A stretch of 51,285 nt of DNA from assembly GCA_964384335.1 (NCBI GenBank), contig CAYLKN010000014.1, positions 1-51,285 on the forward strand, in the 5' to 3' direction. Both the position numbers and the translations under genes were made by a program. The stretch is from JAUICS01 sp964384335. Its GTDB lineage: Bacteria; Pseudomonadota; Alphaproteobacteria; Micavibrionales; Micavibrionaceae. This document shows, piece after piece, positions 17,234 through 25,203 of this stretch. The number at the start of each line of letters is the position of its first letter. Within the stretch, counting starts at the first letter, position 1. The notes beneath the pieces were generated by a model. It worked only from the letters and a program-made list of their open reading frames with translations, was not told the DNA's origin and made no database searches.

Positions 17234-17531
17234 TATATCTCTGTTATTAAAATCCCGAAAAATGAATATCAGTAAAAGGATAAATATGAGCGCAGAAGTG
17301 CTTATTTAAACAAGATGATTTGATGGTATAGCCAAGAGATAGAAATCCAGAGAACCATGAACCTTGCATAATATCGTATCATCTACGCGAATGACTATTG
17401 TTAACCTTTTTCATTAACATAGTACACTTATATTTTTCTTTCTCTGGAATATAAAGTTAAGTAGAAGTAATATATTTTTATTATAAAAACAAAATCTTGG
17501 CCTATTTATAGAATAAGAATATTAGAGTTTT
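17234..17531. other. A+T-rich intergenic stretch, no gene seen
   Basis: This 298 bp stretch is visibly richer in A and T than its surroundings, especially from 17400 onward. It contains no open frame of useful length, only a few very short ones such as a seven-codon frame after AAAGGA near 17287. It separates sufE from the cyclotransferase-like gene and probably marks the left edge of an acquired islet. No inverted repeats or RNA gene could be recognised. Confidence 0.5.
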
Positions 17532-18002
17532 ATGGTGCTGATTTTTACTTATGGTAGCAATCTTCTTTTTTCACAAATGATCCAGCGCTGCCCTTCTGCA
17601 AAGAAGGTAGCCAATCACGCCATCAAAGGGTTTGCTTTTTCAATGGCACGTTATGACGATGATTACCTTGGGGGTGTAGCTGGGATTATTCCCAAAGCTG
17701 ATGATGAAGTTCACGGTGTTATTTACAATATTACAATGGAAGATTTAAAAATACTCGATCATTATGAGCACGTTCATAAAGGTGAATATATAAGACAAAA
17801 ATTGGACGAAATGAATTTCAAAGGTATTAATGCGCCATTATACGCGCATGTTGCTGTCGCTCAAAGTGGATATCCTTTTGCTCCTCGCTTATCGTATGCG
17901 CAAAAAATATGGCAAGGTGCGAACGAGCAAGGGCTACCTAAAAGCTATATAGAAAGAGTTATAAATCCCCTCTTTAATATGGCTCATGAGCATGAAACAT
18001 AA
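17532..18002 (+). CDS. Gamma-glutamylcyclotransferase-like (AIG2 fold) protein
   Basis: A 156-residue protein starting with FTYGSNLL, the substrate-binding loop of the gamma-glutamylcyclotransferase fold, followed by GVIYNIT and LDHYEHVHKGEYIR, which correspond to the usual GxxY and LDxxEG regions with the catalytic acid. Such enzymes release 5-oxoproline from gamma-glutamyl compounds, but many family members have unknown substrates. Flanking DNA is A+T-rich, the gene's own codons look richer in A/T than those of clpX or ribH, and an IS5-type fragment follows 30 bp downstream. These suggest horizontal acquisition. In some alphaproteobacteria a related gene lies beside tyrC and DUF2125, which are about 3 kb away here. 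Confidence 0.8.
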   Translation: MVLIFTYGSNLLFSQMIQRCPSAKKVANHAIKGFAFSMARYDDDYLGGVAGIIPKADDEVHGVIYNITMEDLKILDHYEHVHKGEYIRQKLDEMNFKGINAPLYAHVAVAQSGYPFAPRLSYAQKIWQGANEQGLPKSYIERVINPLFNMAHEHET

Positions 18003-18032
18003 CGCGCGGTTGATCGTCTCAAGAGTTTTGAC

Positions 18033-18230
18033 CTAAATTCTTAAATTCCGTAACCACCAGAGAGCAATCCAGAGAGCGATGCATCTGATATGGGTGGCGG
18101 TGAGGAAAGAGTGACTGTTGTTGGGGTAAAGTGTTGCGATCCCCCCGCCATCGTTTAAGGTGTAGGAAAGTTGTTCTTTCCGGCTTTTCTTGGGCAGAAT
18201 GATGGGTATGACACTCTGCGCGGCCGCTTT
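18033..18230 (-). pseudogene. Decayed C-terminal fragment of an IS5-family transposase
   Basis: Read on the minus strand, the fragment gives VIPIILPKKSRKEQ in one frame, FLHLKRWRG in a second, and IATLYPNNSHSFLTATHIRC back in the first, ending at a stop at 18033-18035. In order these match the C-terminal part of IS5-type DDE transposases (VIPPKxNRKxQ, FxxLKxWRxIATRY, then FLAxxxIRCIALWL). The segment that normally lies between the first two blocks (YDKxLYKxRHxVEN) is missing, so there is a deletion plus at least two frameshifts. No N-terminal part of the transposase was found. It cannot encode an active enzyme. Confidence 0.7.
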
Positions 18231-18494
18231 TTAACATGGTCCAAAATAAGGCCTTGGCAAAAAAGAGATTCTCTTTTGCTATCCCTCACTAAGAAAATAA
18301 ATTCTTAGCCTAATAAGGCTCCAATAAGGCCCGTGCTTTGCCTGTAATGTCATACCATCGATGTTGATGTCTTATGTTAACCGATTTTGTTGGCATTATT
18401 ATTTATATTTCTGTCTTGTGACCATAGTGTCTAGTGATTGTGAGTCGAATTTTATATTTCCGTCTTGCCCGGAAAAACGTATGCATTTACAAAT
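18231..18494. other. Intergenic stretch before ribH with short AATAAGGC repeats
   Basis: No gene is evident here. The octamer AATAAGGC occurs three times, at 18245-18252, 18312-18319 and 18323-18330, without regular spacing. I looked for an FMN riboswitch before ribH and did not find its conserved core. The ribH promoter should lie in this region, but no convincing boxes could be picked. Part of the stretch may be further remnant of the inserted element. Confidence 0.4.
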
Positions 18495-18995
18495 ATGTCC
18501 ATGGAAACGACATATGATACAGACGGGGTAAAGACAATCAAAGAGGCCCGGATTGCCATACTTCATGCAAGGTGGCATGCAGAAATTACTGTGAATATGG
18601 TAATGGCCTGCGGGGAGGTGTTGCATAAGGCGGGTGTTGAGGATCTTGAAGTTCATCAGGTTCCGGGCGCGCTGGAATTGCCATACTGCGCGCAGGTACT
18701 CGTAAAAGAAAGCCGCAATAACAAAAATGATCTTGACGCGATTATTTGCTTTGGAGCTTTGTTAAAAGGGGAAACTTTACATTTTGAGATGGTGTCCCAA
18801 TCCTGTTTTGATGGGCTGACCCGTGTTTCCCTGGATTACGATATTCCTGTTATCAACGAAGTTATTCCGTGTTTTTCGGTTGGCCAGCTTAAAAACAGAT
18901 CAGGAAACGATAAAGCCAACAAGGGGTATGAAGCGGCACTGGCGGCAACTGAAATCATTCACTGGCGGCGGGAACTCCGGAAGAAGGAGGACTAG
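18495..18995 (+). CDS. ribH: 6,7-dimethyl-8-ribityllumazine synthase
   Basis: Penultimate enzyme of riboflavin synthesis, joining the ribityl pyrimidine with dihydroxybutanone phosphate. From ATG 18495 the protein has 166 residues. It shows ILHARWHAEI (the RWH signature seen in type II, RibH2-like enzymes), VPGALELP, GALLKGETLH with the catalytic His, and NKGYEAALAATEI at the end, which is the type I pattern. A longer frame from TTG 18465 and a shorter start at ATG 18501 are possible; no ribosome site decides. No other rib gene is near, so this may be either the only copy or a second isozyme. Its last 41 bases overlap convergently with the next gene. Confidence 0.88.
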   Translation: MSMETTYDTDGVKTIKEARIAILHARWHAEITVNMVMACGEVLHKAGVEDLEVHQVPGALELPYCAQVLVKESRNNKNDLDAIICFGALLKGETLHFEMVSQSCFDGLTRVSLDYDIPVINEVIPCFSVGQLKNRSGNDKANKGYEAALAATEIIHWRRELRKKED

Positions 18996-19662
18996 CCGTA
19001 TTATTACCCTTCCTGTTAGGCTCAAAACGTATGCTTCGCATAATACGACTGAACATTCGATCTACATTTTCATTTGAATTTCCTTTAATAACGCCTTCTA
19101 TGTTCATGAGGGAATTCGGACTCACCCATAAATTCATCATAACAATCTGATACTCGCCGTTCTGATTGGTTATGCCGGAAAGGGCAGCGTTTTTATAATT
19201 GTCTGTCTCATTGGCAACGACATTAAAGTCGTTAAATTTATCTTCATCCACCATCATTTCCAGTGTGGATTTCATCACTTCCGGGCTGTAACGCTGATAA
19301 TTTTCCGTGTCCGTAGGGCGACAGACTGCAGAGATTTCAAGGATGGCAGTCCCGAAAAATACCTTAACAAAAGAAATTTCCTCAAAACATTGCCTTGATC
19401 CGTTTTCGTCCCGTGCGCCCGGTTCCTTGCAGTTTATTTCATAAAGCGGCTCTTCAGGGAAATCCATTTTGAAATCGCAAACTCTGGGAAAGATATTGAT
19501 TTCTTCGTTTTCCTGGTTTTGCTCAGGAACTGGGTCCTGTGCAAGTGCCGGCGTGAAACAAAATATGAAGAATATTTGTATTAGGATAAGCAGAACCGGC
19601 CGGCAAAACAGCGCTTTTATCTGTAAGGATGCCAAGCATGTGCAGGGTAGGGCGGTAAACAT
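18955..19662 (-). CDS. Secreted protein of unknown function, coupled to hisS
   Basis: A 235-residue protein that I do not recognise. It starts with a long hydrophobic signal segment ending in FTPALAQD, so it is probably exported with cleavage after ALA. The mature part has four cysteines in its first third (CDF, CKEP, CFEE, CRPT), possibly two disulfides, and a conserved-looking body with MMNLWVSPNSLMNIEG. The tail is Pro/Ser-rich. Its ATG overlaps the stop of hisS by one base (TAATG), which implies translational coupling, and its 3' end overlaps ribH convergently by 41 bp. The mature size and Cys content suggest a periplasmic or outer-membrane-associated protein. Confidence 0.7.
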   Translation of the reverse strand: MFTALPCTCLASLQIKALFCRPVLLILIQIFFIFCFTPALAQDPVPEQNQENEEINIFPRVCDFKMDFPEEPLYEINCKEPGARDENGSRQCFEEISFVKVFFGTAILEISAVCRPTDTENYQRYSPEVMKSTLEMMVDEDKFNDFNVVANETDNYKNAALSGITNQNGEYQIVMMNLWVSPNSLMNIEGVIKGNSNENVDRMFSRIMRSIRFEPNRKGNNTASPPSSGVPAASE

Positions 19663-20993
19663 TATGAACCCGATATGTCAATGTCCGGTCTTTTCTGATC
19701 CGGAAAAAAAGTGTCCGGTGCGGCCGGGCTCTGCATTTTTGTGGTCATATTCTTGACTTCATGTGCCGTCCTGTCCCCATCAGGCAGAAACCAGACATAA
19801 GGAATTCCTTTTTTTTCTGCGTATGACAGCTGTTTTTTCATTTTTTGCGGCATATGGAAGATTTCAACGCTCAATCCTCGGTTTCTTAATATCACTGCCG
19901 TTTCACGGGCCTGTTTTCTGTCTTCCTCAGAAGGCAGGGCAATCAGAATATCTGTCGGAACCTTCCGGCCAGGATGAATGTATCCATTATGATAAAGGAC
20001 ATTAAAAAGACGAGTAAAACCGATTGAAATTCCCACGCCTGGAAGATTTCGCGCTATAAATCGTCCCGCAAGATCGTCATAACGGCCGCCGGAACAAATG
20101 CTGCCTGTAAATTCCGGAATATCAAGAAGACGGGTTTCATACACAGTACCGGTGTAATAATCAAGACCTCTGACAATCGAAAGATCCGGACTTACAACAT
20201 GCTCGGGCAGGTGAGAGAGATTTTCGAGTACAAATTGTAACTCGGACAAGCCTTCTTCCATTTGTTTGTTCTCAGGGTGTACGGAAGACAGGTCTTTGGT
20301 TTCTATGAGATCAATGAGGCCTGAGGATAAGTCTGTGGATAACTTTAGATCGTCTCTTAAAATATTAAGGATTTCAGATTTTCCAAGCTTTTCCATTTTA
20401 TCCACAGTACGTGTGACCTGTACGGTGTTCTGCACGCCGTGCGCTTCAAGATAGCCAAGAAGTATTTTCCGGTTACTGATTCGTATCTGTATCTGGCCGA
20501 GCCCAAGGCCGTTTAGGGCCTGGTAAACAACTTCCGGCATTTCCGCATCAAAATGAAGAGGCAGATGCTCTGCGTTAATCACGTCTATATCGCACTGATA
20601 AAATTCGCGGCTGCGTCCAAGCTGCGGACGTTCCCCGCGCCAGACTTTTTGTATCTGGTACCGTTTGAAAGGAAAATCGAGCGCGTTGAAATGCTGACCG
20701 ACATAGCGGGCGAGGGGAACTGTCTGATCGAATCTCAGACCCAGCCTGCCGGATTGTTCATCCTTGTCGTCCGCATGAAGCCGGGTAAGAGTATAAATTT
20801 CCTTATCGATCTCACCTTTTGAAAGCAGAACATCAAGCTCTTCGGCGGCGGGGGTTTCAATGTTTACGAACCCGTACGATTCGAATACTCCAGCAATATG
20901 AGCCAGCCACTGTTTTTCAATGTCACGGTATTCCGGAAGCCATTCATGAAACCCGCTAACCTGTTTTGGTTTATAAATTGTTTGTGAAGACAT
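19662..20993 (-). CDS. hisS: Histidyl-tRNA synthetase
   Basis: Class II aminoacyl-tRNA synthetase charging tRNA-His. The 443-residue protein has motif 2 as WRGERPQLGRSREFYQ, the histidine-specific loop VRGLDYYTGTVYE, GGRYDDLAGRF, motif 3 GVGISIGFTRL, and a C-terminal anticodon-binding domain. The REFYQCDID form of motif 2 is more like the group found in actinobacteria and some alphaproteobacteria than the RQFHQ form of E. coli. It is divergent from the prephenate-dehydrogenase-like gene across a short intergenic region and is joined to a secreted protein gene downstream. In many proteobacteria hisS follows ispG; here ispG is about 10 kb away without it. Confidence 0.96.
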   Translation of the reverse strand: MSSQTIYKPKQVSGFHEWLPEYRDIEKQWLAHIAGVFESYGFVNIETPAAEELDVLLSKGEIDKEIYTLTRLHADDKDEQSGRLGLRFDQTVPLARYVGQHFNALDFPFKRYQIQKVWRGERPQLGRSREFYQCDIDVINAEHLPLHFDAEMPEVVYQALNGLGLGQIQIRISNRKILLGYLEAHGVQNTVQVTRTVDKMEKLGKSEILNILRDDLKLSTDLSSGLIDLIETKDLSSVHPENKQMEEGLSELQFVLENLSHLPEHVVSPDLSIVRGLDYYTGTVYETRLLDIPEFTGSICSGGRYDDLAGRFIARNLPGVGISIGFTRLFNVLYHNGYIHPGRKVPTDILIALPSEEDRKQARETAVILRNRGLSVEIFHMPQKMKKQLSYAEKKGIPYVWFLPDGDRTAHEVKNMTTKMQSPAAPDTFFPDQKRPDIDISGS

Positions 20994-21067
20994 AAGAAAG
21001 ATATATCCCTTTACATTTACTTTTTATACCGTTTTGATAATGCGTGTGCAATTTCATTAAGGTTTTT

Positions 21068-21943
21068 ATGTTCAAAAAAATTGCTTTGATCGGAATGGGG
21101 CTGATTGGTTCTTCTCTTGCAAGGGTCATCCGCAAAAACAAAATTGCGGAGAGGATCGTCGCAATCGATCAGGACGCAGAAGTCTGCAATACTGTTCACA
21201 AACTCGGTCTTGCCGATGAAATCACACAAAGTGTAGTTGAAGGTGTAAAAGATTCGGATTTTGTCTTAATTGCGATTCCTGTCCGGTCGATACCCCGTGT
21301 CATTGAAAAGTGCCTGCCGCATCTTATGCCGGAGGCCGTTCTGACGGATGCGGGATCTGTAAAAGGACCCGTTTTTGAAAAGGTAAAAAACCTTGGTAAA
21401 AGGGGGGCGCAAATCATTCCCGGACATCCGGTGGCCGGCACTGAAAATTCCGGACCCGAGTCCGGGTTTGCGGAACTGTTCGAAAACCGCTGGTGTATTC
21501 TGACTCCCCATGAAAACGCAAGTATTGGCGCAATTGAGAAGGTTACGGCTTTCTGGGAGGCGAGCGGTTCAAAAGTTGAGATTATGGATGTGTCCCATCA
21601 CGACAAAATACTGGGAATTACGTCTCACTTACCTCATATGATTGCATTTGCAATTGTGAATACCGCCAATAACCTCAGGGAAGATTTAAGAAGAGAGGTT
21701 ATGCAGTATTCCGCAAGCGGTTTTAGGGACTTTACAAGAATAGCATCGGAAAATCCCGATATGTGGCTTGATATTTTTCTGGATAACAAAACTGAGATTC
21801 TTGATGTCTTACAACGATTTAAAAGTGATCTTTCATTGCTTGAAAATGCACTGTTAGAGGAAGATGGAAAAACATTGTGGAATATTATGAACGATAGCCG
21901 CAAAATAAGAGAAGGCTTAATCGCTTTGGGGCAGCATCTCTGA
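21068..21943 (+). CDS. tyrC: Prephenate/arogenate dehydrogenase (TyrA/TyrC family)
   Basis: Predicted NAD(P)-dependent dehydrogenase of tyrosine synthesis, acting on prephenate, arogenate or both. From ATG 21068 (preceded by AAGG) it has 291 residues. It shows a Rossmann motif GMGLIGSSLA, then TDAGSVKGPV, PGHPVAGTENSGPESG with the catalytic His, SHLPHMIAF, and GFRDFTRIASENPDMW in the helical dimerisation domain. A GTG at 21044 would add eight residues. No ACT or chorismate mutase domain is attached. It faces a DUF2125-like gene convergently, an arrangement close to a common alphaproteobacterial neighbourhood. hisC and aroA, often nearby, are not in the window. Confidence 0.93.
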   Translation: MFKKIALIGMGLIGSSLARVIRKNKIAERIVAIDQDAEVCNTVHKLGLADEITQSVVEGVKDSDFVLIAIPVRSIPRVIEKCLPHLMPEAVLTDAGSVKGPVFEKVKNLGKRGAQIIPGHPVAGTENSGPESGFAELFENRWCILTPHENASIGAIEKVTAFWEASGSKVEIMDVSHHDKILGITSHLPHMIAFAIVNTANNLREDLRREVMQYSASGFRDFTRIASENPDMWLDIFLDNKTEILDVLQRFKSDLSLLENALLEEDGKTLWNIMNDSRKIREGLIALGQHL

Positions 21944-21947
21944 TTTA

Positions 21948-22766
21948 TTAAAAATCTCCTCCGCCGGGTGCGGATGCAAAAATATCCCATGCAACCGGCT
22001 TAAAATTCCCGACCTTAAGAGATCCGAGAAAAATTGAATTGTACTCAATCCTGACAGGAAGCACCAGGTTACTAAGCCCGGTTACATTATCCTGTGTTGA
22101 AAGACTGGCAAGAGATACCTGAATAATGCTGCCAAGAGGATCGGGCAACAGGCCCTGACGGCGTATATTTCTAATAAAACTTTGATGACCACTGGTTTTC
22201 GTTTTCAGTATTCCGGCTGGTTGTAAATTGGCGTCCAGTGTAAAGTAGCCGGTTGCCTGAAAAGAAAAGACATCTTTTTGGATATTTAAAGATCTGATTT
22301 CAAGCGCATCCCGGCTTTTCTCGCGCCATTGCATGATTGCCCGGCTCGATAAATCTGAAGGAAAGCTGTCCGGCAACTTGCCTTTGGCGTATAGCGTGTC
22401 GAATTGTATTGCGGTTTGCAACCATGGCTCGTTTACGGCAAAACCTTCGGGCAAAATAATCTCGAAATAGCGCAATGGCAAAAGTATGTTCAGCCGTAAT
22501 GAGGGAATGTTGACCGTTCCGGCGGCTGTGCGGATATCACCACTATATGTTACATAGGGCAGAAAGGGATAGCCTTTCACCTGTGGATAGGCGTTAAAGA
22601 TCACGCCGTGGCCGGCCAGAGTATTGACGGTTTCTATACTGTTTTTACGAAGCGTATCGGCGACATAATACCAGTATACGTTATAGGCACATATAAGAAT
22701 GATAACGGCGAAAATAAATCCGTTCAAAACGCCGATACCCAAGGATTTCAAGGTTTTAGGCTGCAT
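21948..22766 (-). CDS. DUF2125-like membrane-anchored protein
   Basis: A 272-residue protein with one N-terminal transmembrane helix (about residues 12-32), followed by a Tyr/Trp-rich juncture (YWYYVADTLRK) and a large periplasmic part that includes VKGYPFLPYVTYSG. This resembles the DUF2125 pattern, in which a V-x-G-[FY]-PF turn follows an anchored N-terminus, and adjacency to tyrC supports it. Function is unknown. Its stop lies 4 bp from that of the tyrC-type gene, convergently. It lies 19 bp downstream of the plsC stop on the same strand, so it may be transcribed with the ftsE–plsC run. Confidence 0.65.
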   Translation of the reverse strand: MQPKTLKSLGIGVLNGFIFAVIILICAYNVYWYYVADTLRKNSIETVNTLAGHGVIFNAYPQVKGYPFLPYVTYSGDIRTAAGTVNIPSLRLNILLPLRYFEIILPEGFAVNEPWLQTAIQFDTLYAKGKLPDSFPSDLSSRAIMQWREKSRDALEIRSLNIQKDVFSFQATGYFTLDANLQPAGILKTKTSGHQSFIRNIRRQGLLPDPLGSIIQVSLASLSTQDNVTGLSNLVLPVRIEYNSIFLGSLKVGNFKPVAWDIFASAPGGGDF

Positions 22767-22785
22767 ATACCTGCAAGGTGATCAA

Positions 22786-23529
22786 TTAGTTTTGTTTAGT
22801 AACTGATTTTATCAGAGCATCTGATTCTGTTTCCAGCACTGTTTCAATTTTATGCATAAGTTCTTCCTTATTCTTGATCTTATTTGTGTCGATTGGGGAA
22901 AGAAACTTGAACGTTACAGTTCCGGGATATTTAAGAAAGGATTTGCGGGGCCAGCATGCGCCGCTGTTCAATGCGAGAGGGATAACAGGAAGTCCTGAAG
23001 ACAATGCCATATGGGCAACACCCGATTTGTAGGGTTTTTCTGTCGGTGTTTGATCCGGTCTTACACGGGTTCCTTGCGGGAAAATTATAATCGGACGGCC
23101 CTGATTTTTAACTTTTTCAGTACCTTCAAGAATGGACTGCATGGCGGTATCCCGGTTTTTTCTGTCAATCGCAATCGTATCTGATTTCCGGGCGTACCAG
23201 CCCCAGAACGGAATGTTTAAAAGTTCCTTTTTCAAAATGATCGCAGGATCATTAAATAAAAGGAAAAGCTTCATCGTTTCATAGGTTGAGTAATGTTTGG
23301 CGGCGACTATAAATGCCCCCTCATTCGGTATGTTTTCCGTGCCCAGAACTTTGTAATTAATGCCTGCAACTCTGTGTTCAAGAAAGGAAAGGGCGTAAAA
23401 ATAAACCCGCAGAAGCTTTAAAAATTGCTTTTTCGGGAGCACAAGTGAGGGCAAAAGAACAATACAGGCAATTGCCGTGCATCCGTAAAATAACGTGTTA
23501 AACAGGAATGAACGAAGATAAAGCATCAT
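22786..23529 (-). CDS. plsC: 1-acyl-sn-glycerol-3-phosphate acyltransferase
   Basis: Predicted membrane-bound acyltransferase that makes phosphatidic acid from lysophosphatidic acid. The 247-residue protein has an N-terminal hydrophobic region, then the catalytic block AAKHYSTYE, an HX4E variant of the usual HX4D, and the acceptor-site block IIIFPQGTR. The Glu in place of Asp and the Gln in FPQGTR are known variants. ATG 23529 or 23526 is preferred because an AGGA ribosome site lies just upstream; a frame from TTG 23550 has no such support. It follows the YdcF gene by about 10 bp and belongs to the ftsE–ftsX–ydcF–plsC run. Confidence 0.9.
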   Translation of the reverse strand: MMLYLRSFLFNTLFYGCTAIACIVLLPSLVLPKKQFLKLLRVYFYALSFLEHRVAGINYKVLGTENIPNEGAFIVAAKHYSTYETMKLFLLFNDPAIILKKELLNIPFWGWYARKSDTIAIDRKNRDTAMQSILEGTEKVKNQGRPIIIFPQGTRVRPDQTPTEKPYKSGVAHMALSSGLPVIPLALNSGACWPRKSFLKYPGTVTFKFLSPIDTNKIKNKEELMHKIETVLETESDALIKSVTKQN

Positions 23530-23539
23530 ATTCCTGGAA

Positions 23540-24199
23540 TTATCTGACAAGCTTTTGCAGGGGTTTTTTATCTTCAGACATTGAAATTTGAAAAGGCTGG
23601 GGTGTAATCAAAATCTTAAATGCGGTTACGAGCAATTTGTTATATTCATGAAAAACCAAATTGTCAGTAAATATAAAAGGCATTTTTTTTAGCCTTTCAG
23701 ATTTTACAGGATGTAAAGTCAGTTTTATGGTATCAGGCAAAATCAAAAATTCGAGCCATGCTCTCAAAATATGATAATCGGATGTTACAAGCCTTATTGA
23801 CTTAACATTCACTCCACTCTCACTGAGCCATAAACTTGTTTCAAGTGCATTTCCCTGCGTATTTATGGCGTAATATCCAATATCCACACAACAGGCAAAT
23901 TTGCTGTCCTTCACGTCGAATCCGTTTCCGGAAATTATTTTCCTGTAACTGCTTGAGTCATTTGCTCCGGTTATGAATACCCTGTCGGCTTTGCCGTTAC
24001 TGAAAAGCTGCAAGGCTTCTCTCAAACGATTGTTATCACCTGTAAGAGTTACGATAACGTCAGTTTTCTCAATGCTGGCGGGGGCGTTGACCAGACTTAC
24101 ATAACTGCCGAACGCAACATATCCGGCCGCCCAGCATAAAGGAAAAAGCAATACCAAAAACATAAAAAATCGGGTCATCGGGTACGATTGATCTGGCAT
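23540..24199 (-). CDS. YdcF family (DUF218) protein
   Basis: A 219-residue protein with one N-terminal membrane helix and a DUF218 domain: VIVTLTGDNNRLREAL, DRVFITGA, TQGNALET and LVTSDYHILRAWLEF appear in the expected order. Family members such as ElyC and SanA act in envelope maintenance, and an ElyC-like function in lipid-carrier or peptidoglycan metabolism would fit the cell-division neighbours. The biochemical activity is not settled. It lies 44 bp after ftsX and just before plsC; this order recurs in alphaproteobacteria. Confidence 0.88.
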   Translation of the reverse strand: MPDQSYPMTRFFMFLVLLFPLCWAAGYVAFGSYVSLVNAPASIEKTDVIVTLTGDNNRLREALQLFSNGKADRVFITGANDSSSYRKIISGNGFDVKDSKFACCVDIGYYAINTQGNALETSLWLSESGVNVKSIRLVTSDYHILRAWLEFLILPDTIKLTLHPVKSERLKKMPFIFTDNLVFHEYNKLLVTAFKILITPQPFQISMSEDKKPLQKLVR

Positions 24200-24243
24200 A
24201 TGAGTTGATTAAATTTTTCCATTCCGGTTCTCAAAACGTATGT

Positions 24244-25155
24244 TCATGGCATACGCGAAAGTTCTCTGAAAGTTGTTTTCTTTGATGCATATACAGCAAT
24301 AGCGCAGATTATAACCGGCATAAAGGCAATTAAAATATTTTGAATAACAGATATCTCATAATCGGGCATAAAAGCGAAGTTCAGGTTTTTTGAAACGAAT
24401 ATAATCAAAGCGTAAAATCCGTACCCAAGAGCAAACCCGCTGAATACACCCTTTAGTGCCAGCCAGAATGTATGCCGCTGAAATTGTCGCATGATGTAAT
24501 TATCGCTTGCGCCCATCAAATGTAAAAGTTTCAGTTCGTCTTTATGGATTGCCATTCTTGATCGCACGGCCCCCCCAACACATAATGCCGTTATCGCAAA
24601 GATTGTGAATATTATAAGAAATGTAAAAATTTTTATTCCAAGCGTAAAATTAAGAAAATCAGTTAACCATTTGCGGTGATTATTGATTTTAATGTTATCA
24701 TGAACTGTCTTTGCCGTTTCCTCAAGCTCTGCAATTACAGTTTCAGACGTATCATCTATTGTTATTTCGATCAGACCTGGCAGGGGTAAGTCGGCATATT
24801 CCATGTTGGTGCCGAGCCAAGGGGATATAAGGTCCACGATTTCTGTTTTTTCCAGGGCCCTGATAGTTTTGATTCCGTTTTGATTTTTAAGTTTATCAAC
24901 GATTTTTTCCGCAACCCGGGACGTTTGTGATGTATTCATCAGTGTACCGTCCGGCGCCTCCGCAGGAATTTCAATTGTCACTTTTCCTGTTAATCCGGTT
25001 ATCCATCGTTCTGTTACCTGATTGACGATCAGGCCGATACTGAGTGCAAGAATACTCAGAAACGTCATAAATGCGATAAGCAGTATAAGGAAACCTGAAC
25101 CGGTATCCTTATTAAGCGGAATGTCATATCCCTGATTTGTTTTTCCTGATCCCAT
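24244..25155 (-). CDS. ftsX: Cell division protein FtsX
   Basis: Membrane partner of the FtsE ATPase; the complex controls periplasmic peptidoglycan hydrolases at the septum. The 303-residue protein has an N-terminal cytoplasmic tail, one transmembrane helix (about residues 22-46), a large periplasmic domain, and three further helices, the standard FtsX topology. LLHLMGASDNYI near residue 207 is the conserved turn following the second helix. Two consecutive ATGs occur at 25158 and 25155; the second has better spacing from AAGGA. It is 48 bp downstream of ftsE. Confidence 0.92.
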   Translation of the reverse strand: MGSGKTNQGYDIPLNKDTGSGFLILLIAFMTFLSILALSIGLIVNQVTERWITGLTGKVTIEIPAEAPDGTLMNTSQTSRVAEKIVDKLKNQNGIKTIRALEKTEIVDLISPWLGTNMEYADLPLPGLIEITIDDTSETVIAELEETAKTVHDNIKINNHRKWLTDFLNFTLGIKIFTFLIIFTIFAITALCVGGAVRSRMAIHKDELKLLHLMGASDNYIMRQFQRHTFWLALKGVFSGFALGYGFYALIIFVSKNLNFAFMPDYEISVIQNILIAFMPVIICAIAVYASKKTTFRELSRMP

Positions 25156-25203
25156 CATTTCCTTTAAATTTTTACATGGAGGAAGCGTCTCAAGCCGGTG
25201 TCC

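Noticed and set aside
18019..18237. A 72-codon minus-strand frame read as an intact small gene
   Set aside because: Its central FLHLKRWRG is one of three transposase blocks in alternating frames, so it is a fragment and not a gene.
18245..18330. Three AATAAGGC copies as a CRISPR or regulatory array
   Set aside because: The units are only eight bases long and unevenly spaced; chance or element remnant is more likely.
18231..18494. FMN riboswitch upstream of ribH
   Set aside because: The conserved RFN core sequences and paired arms are not present.
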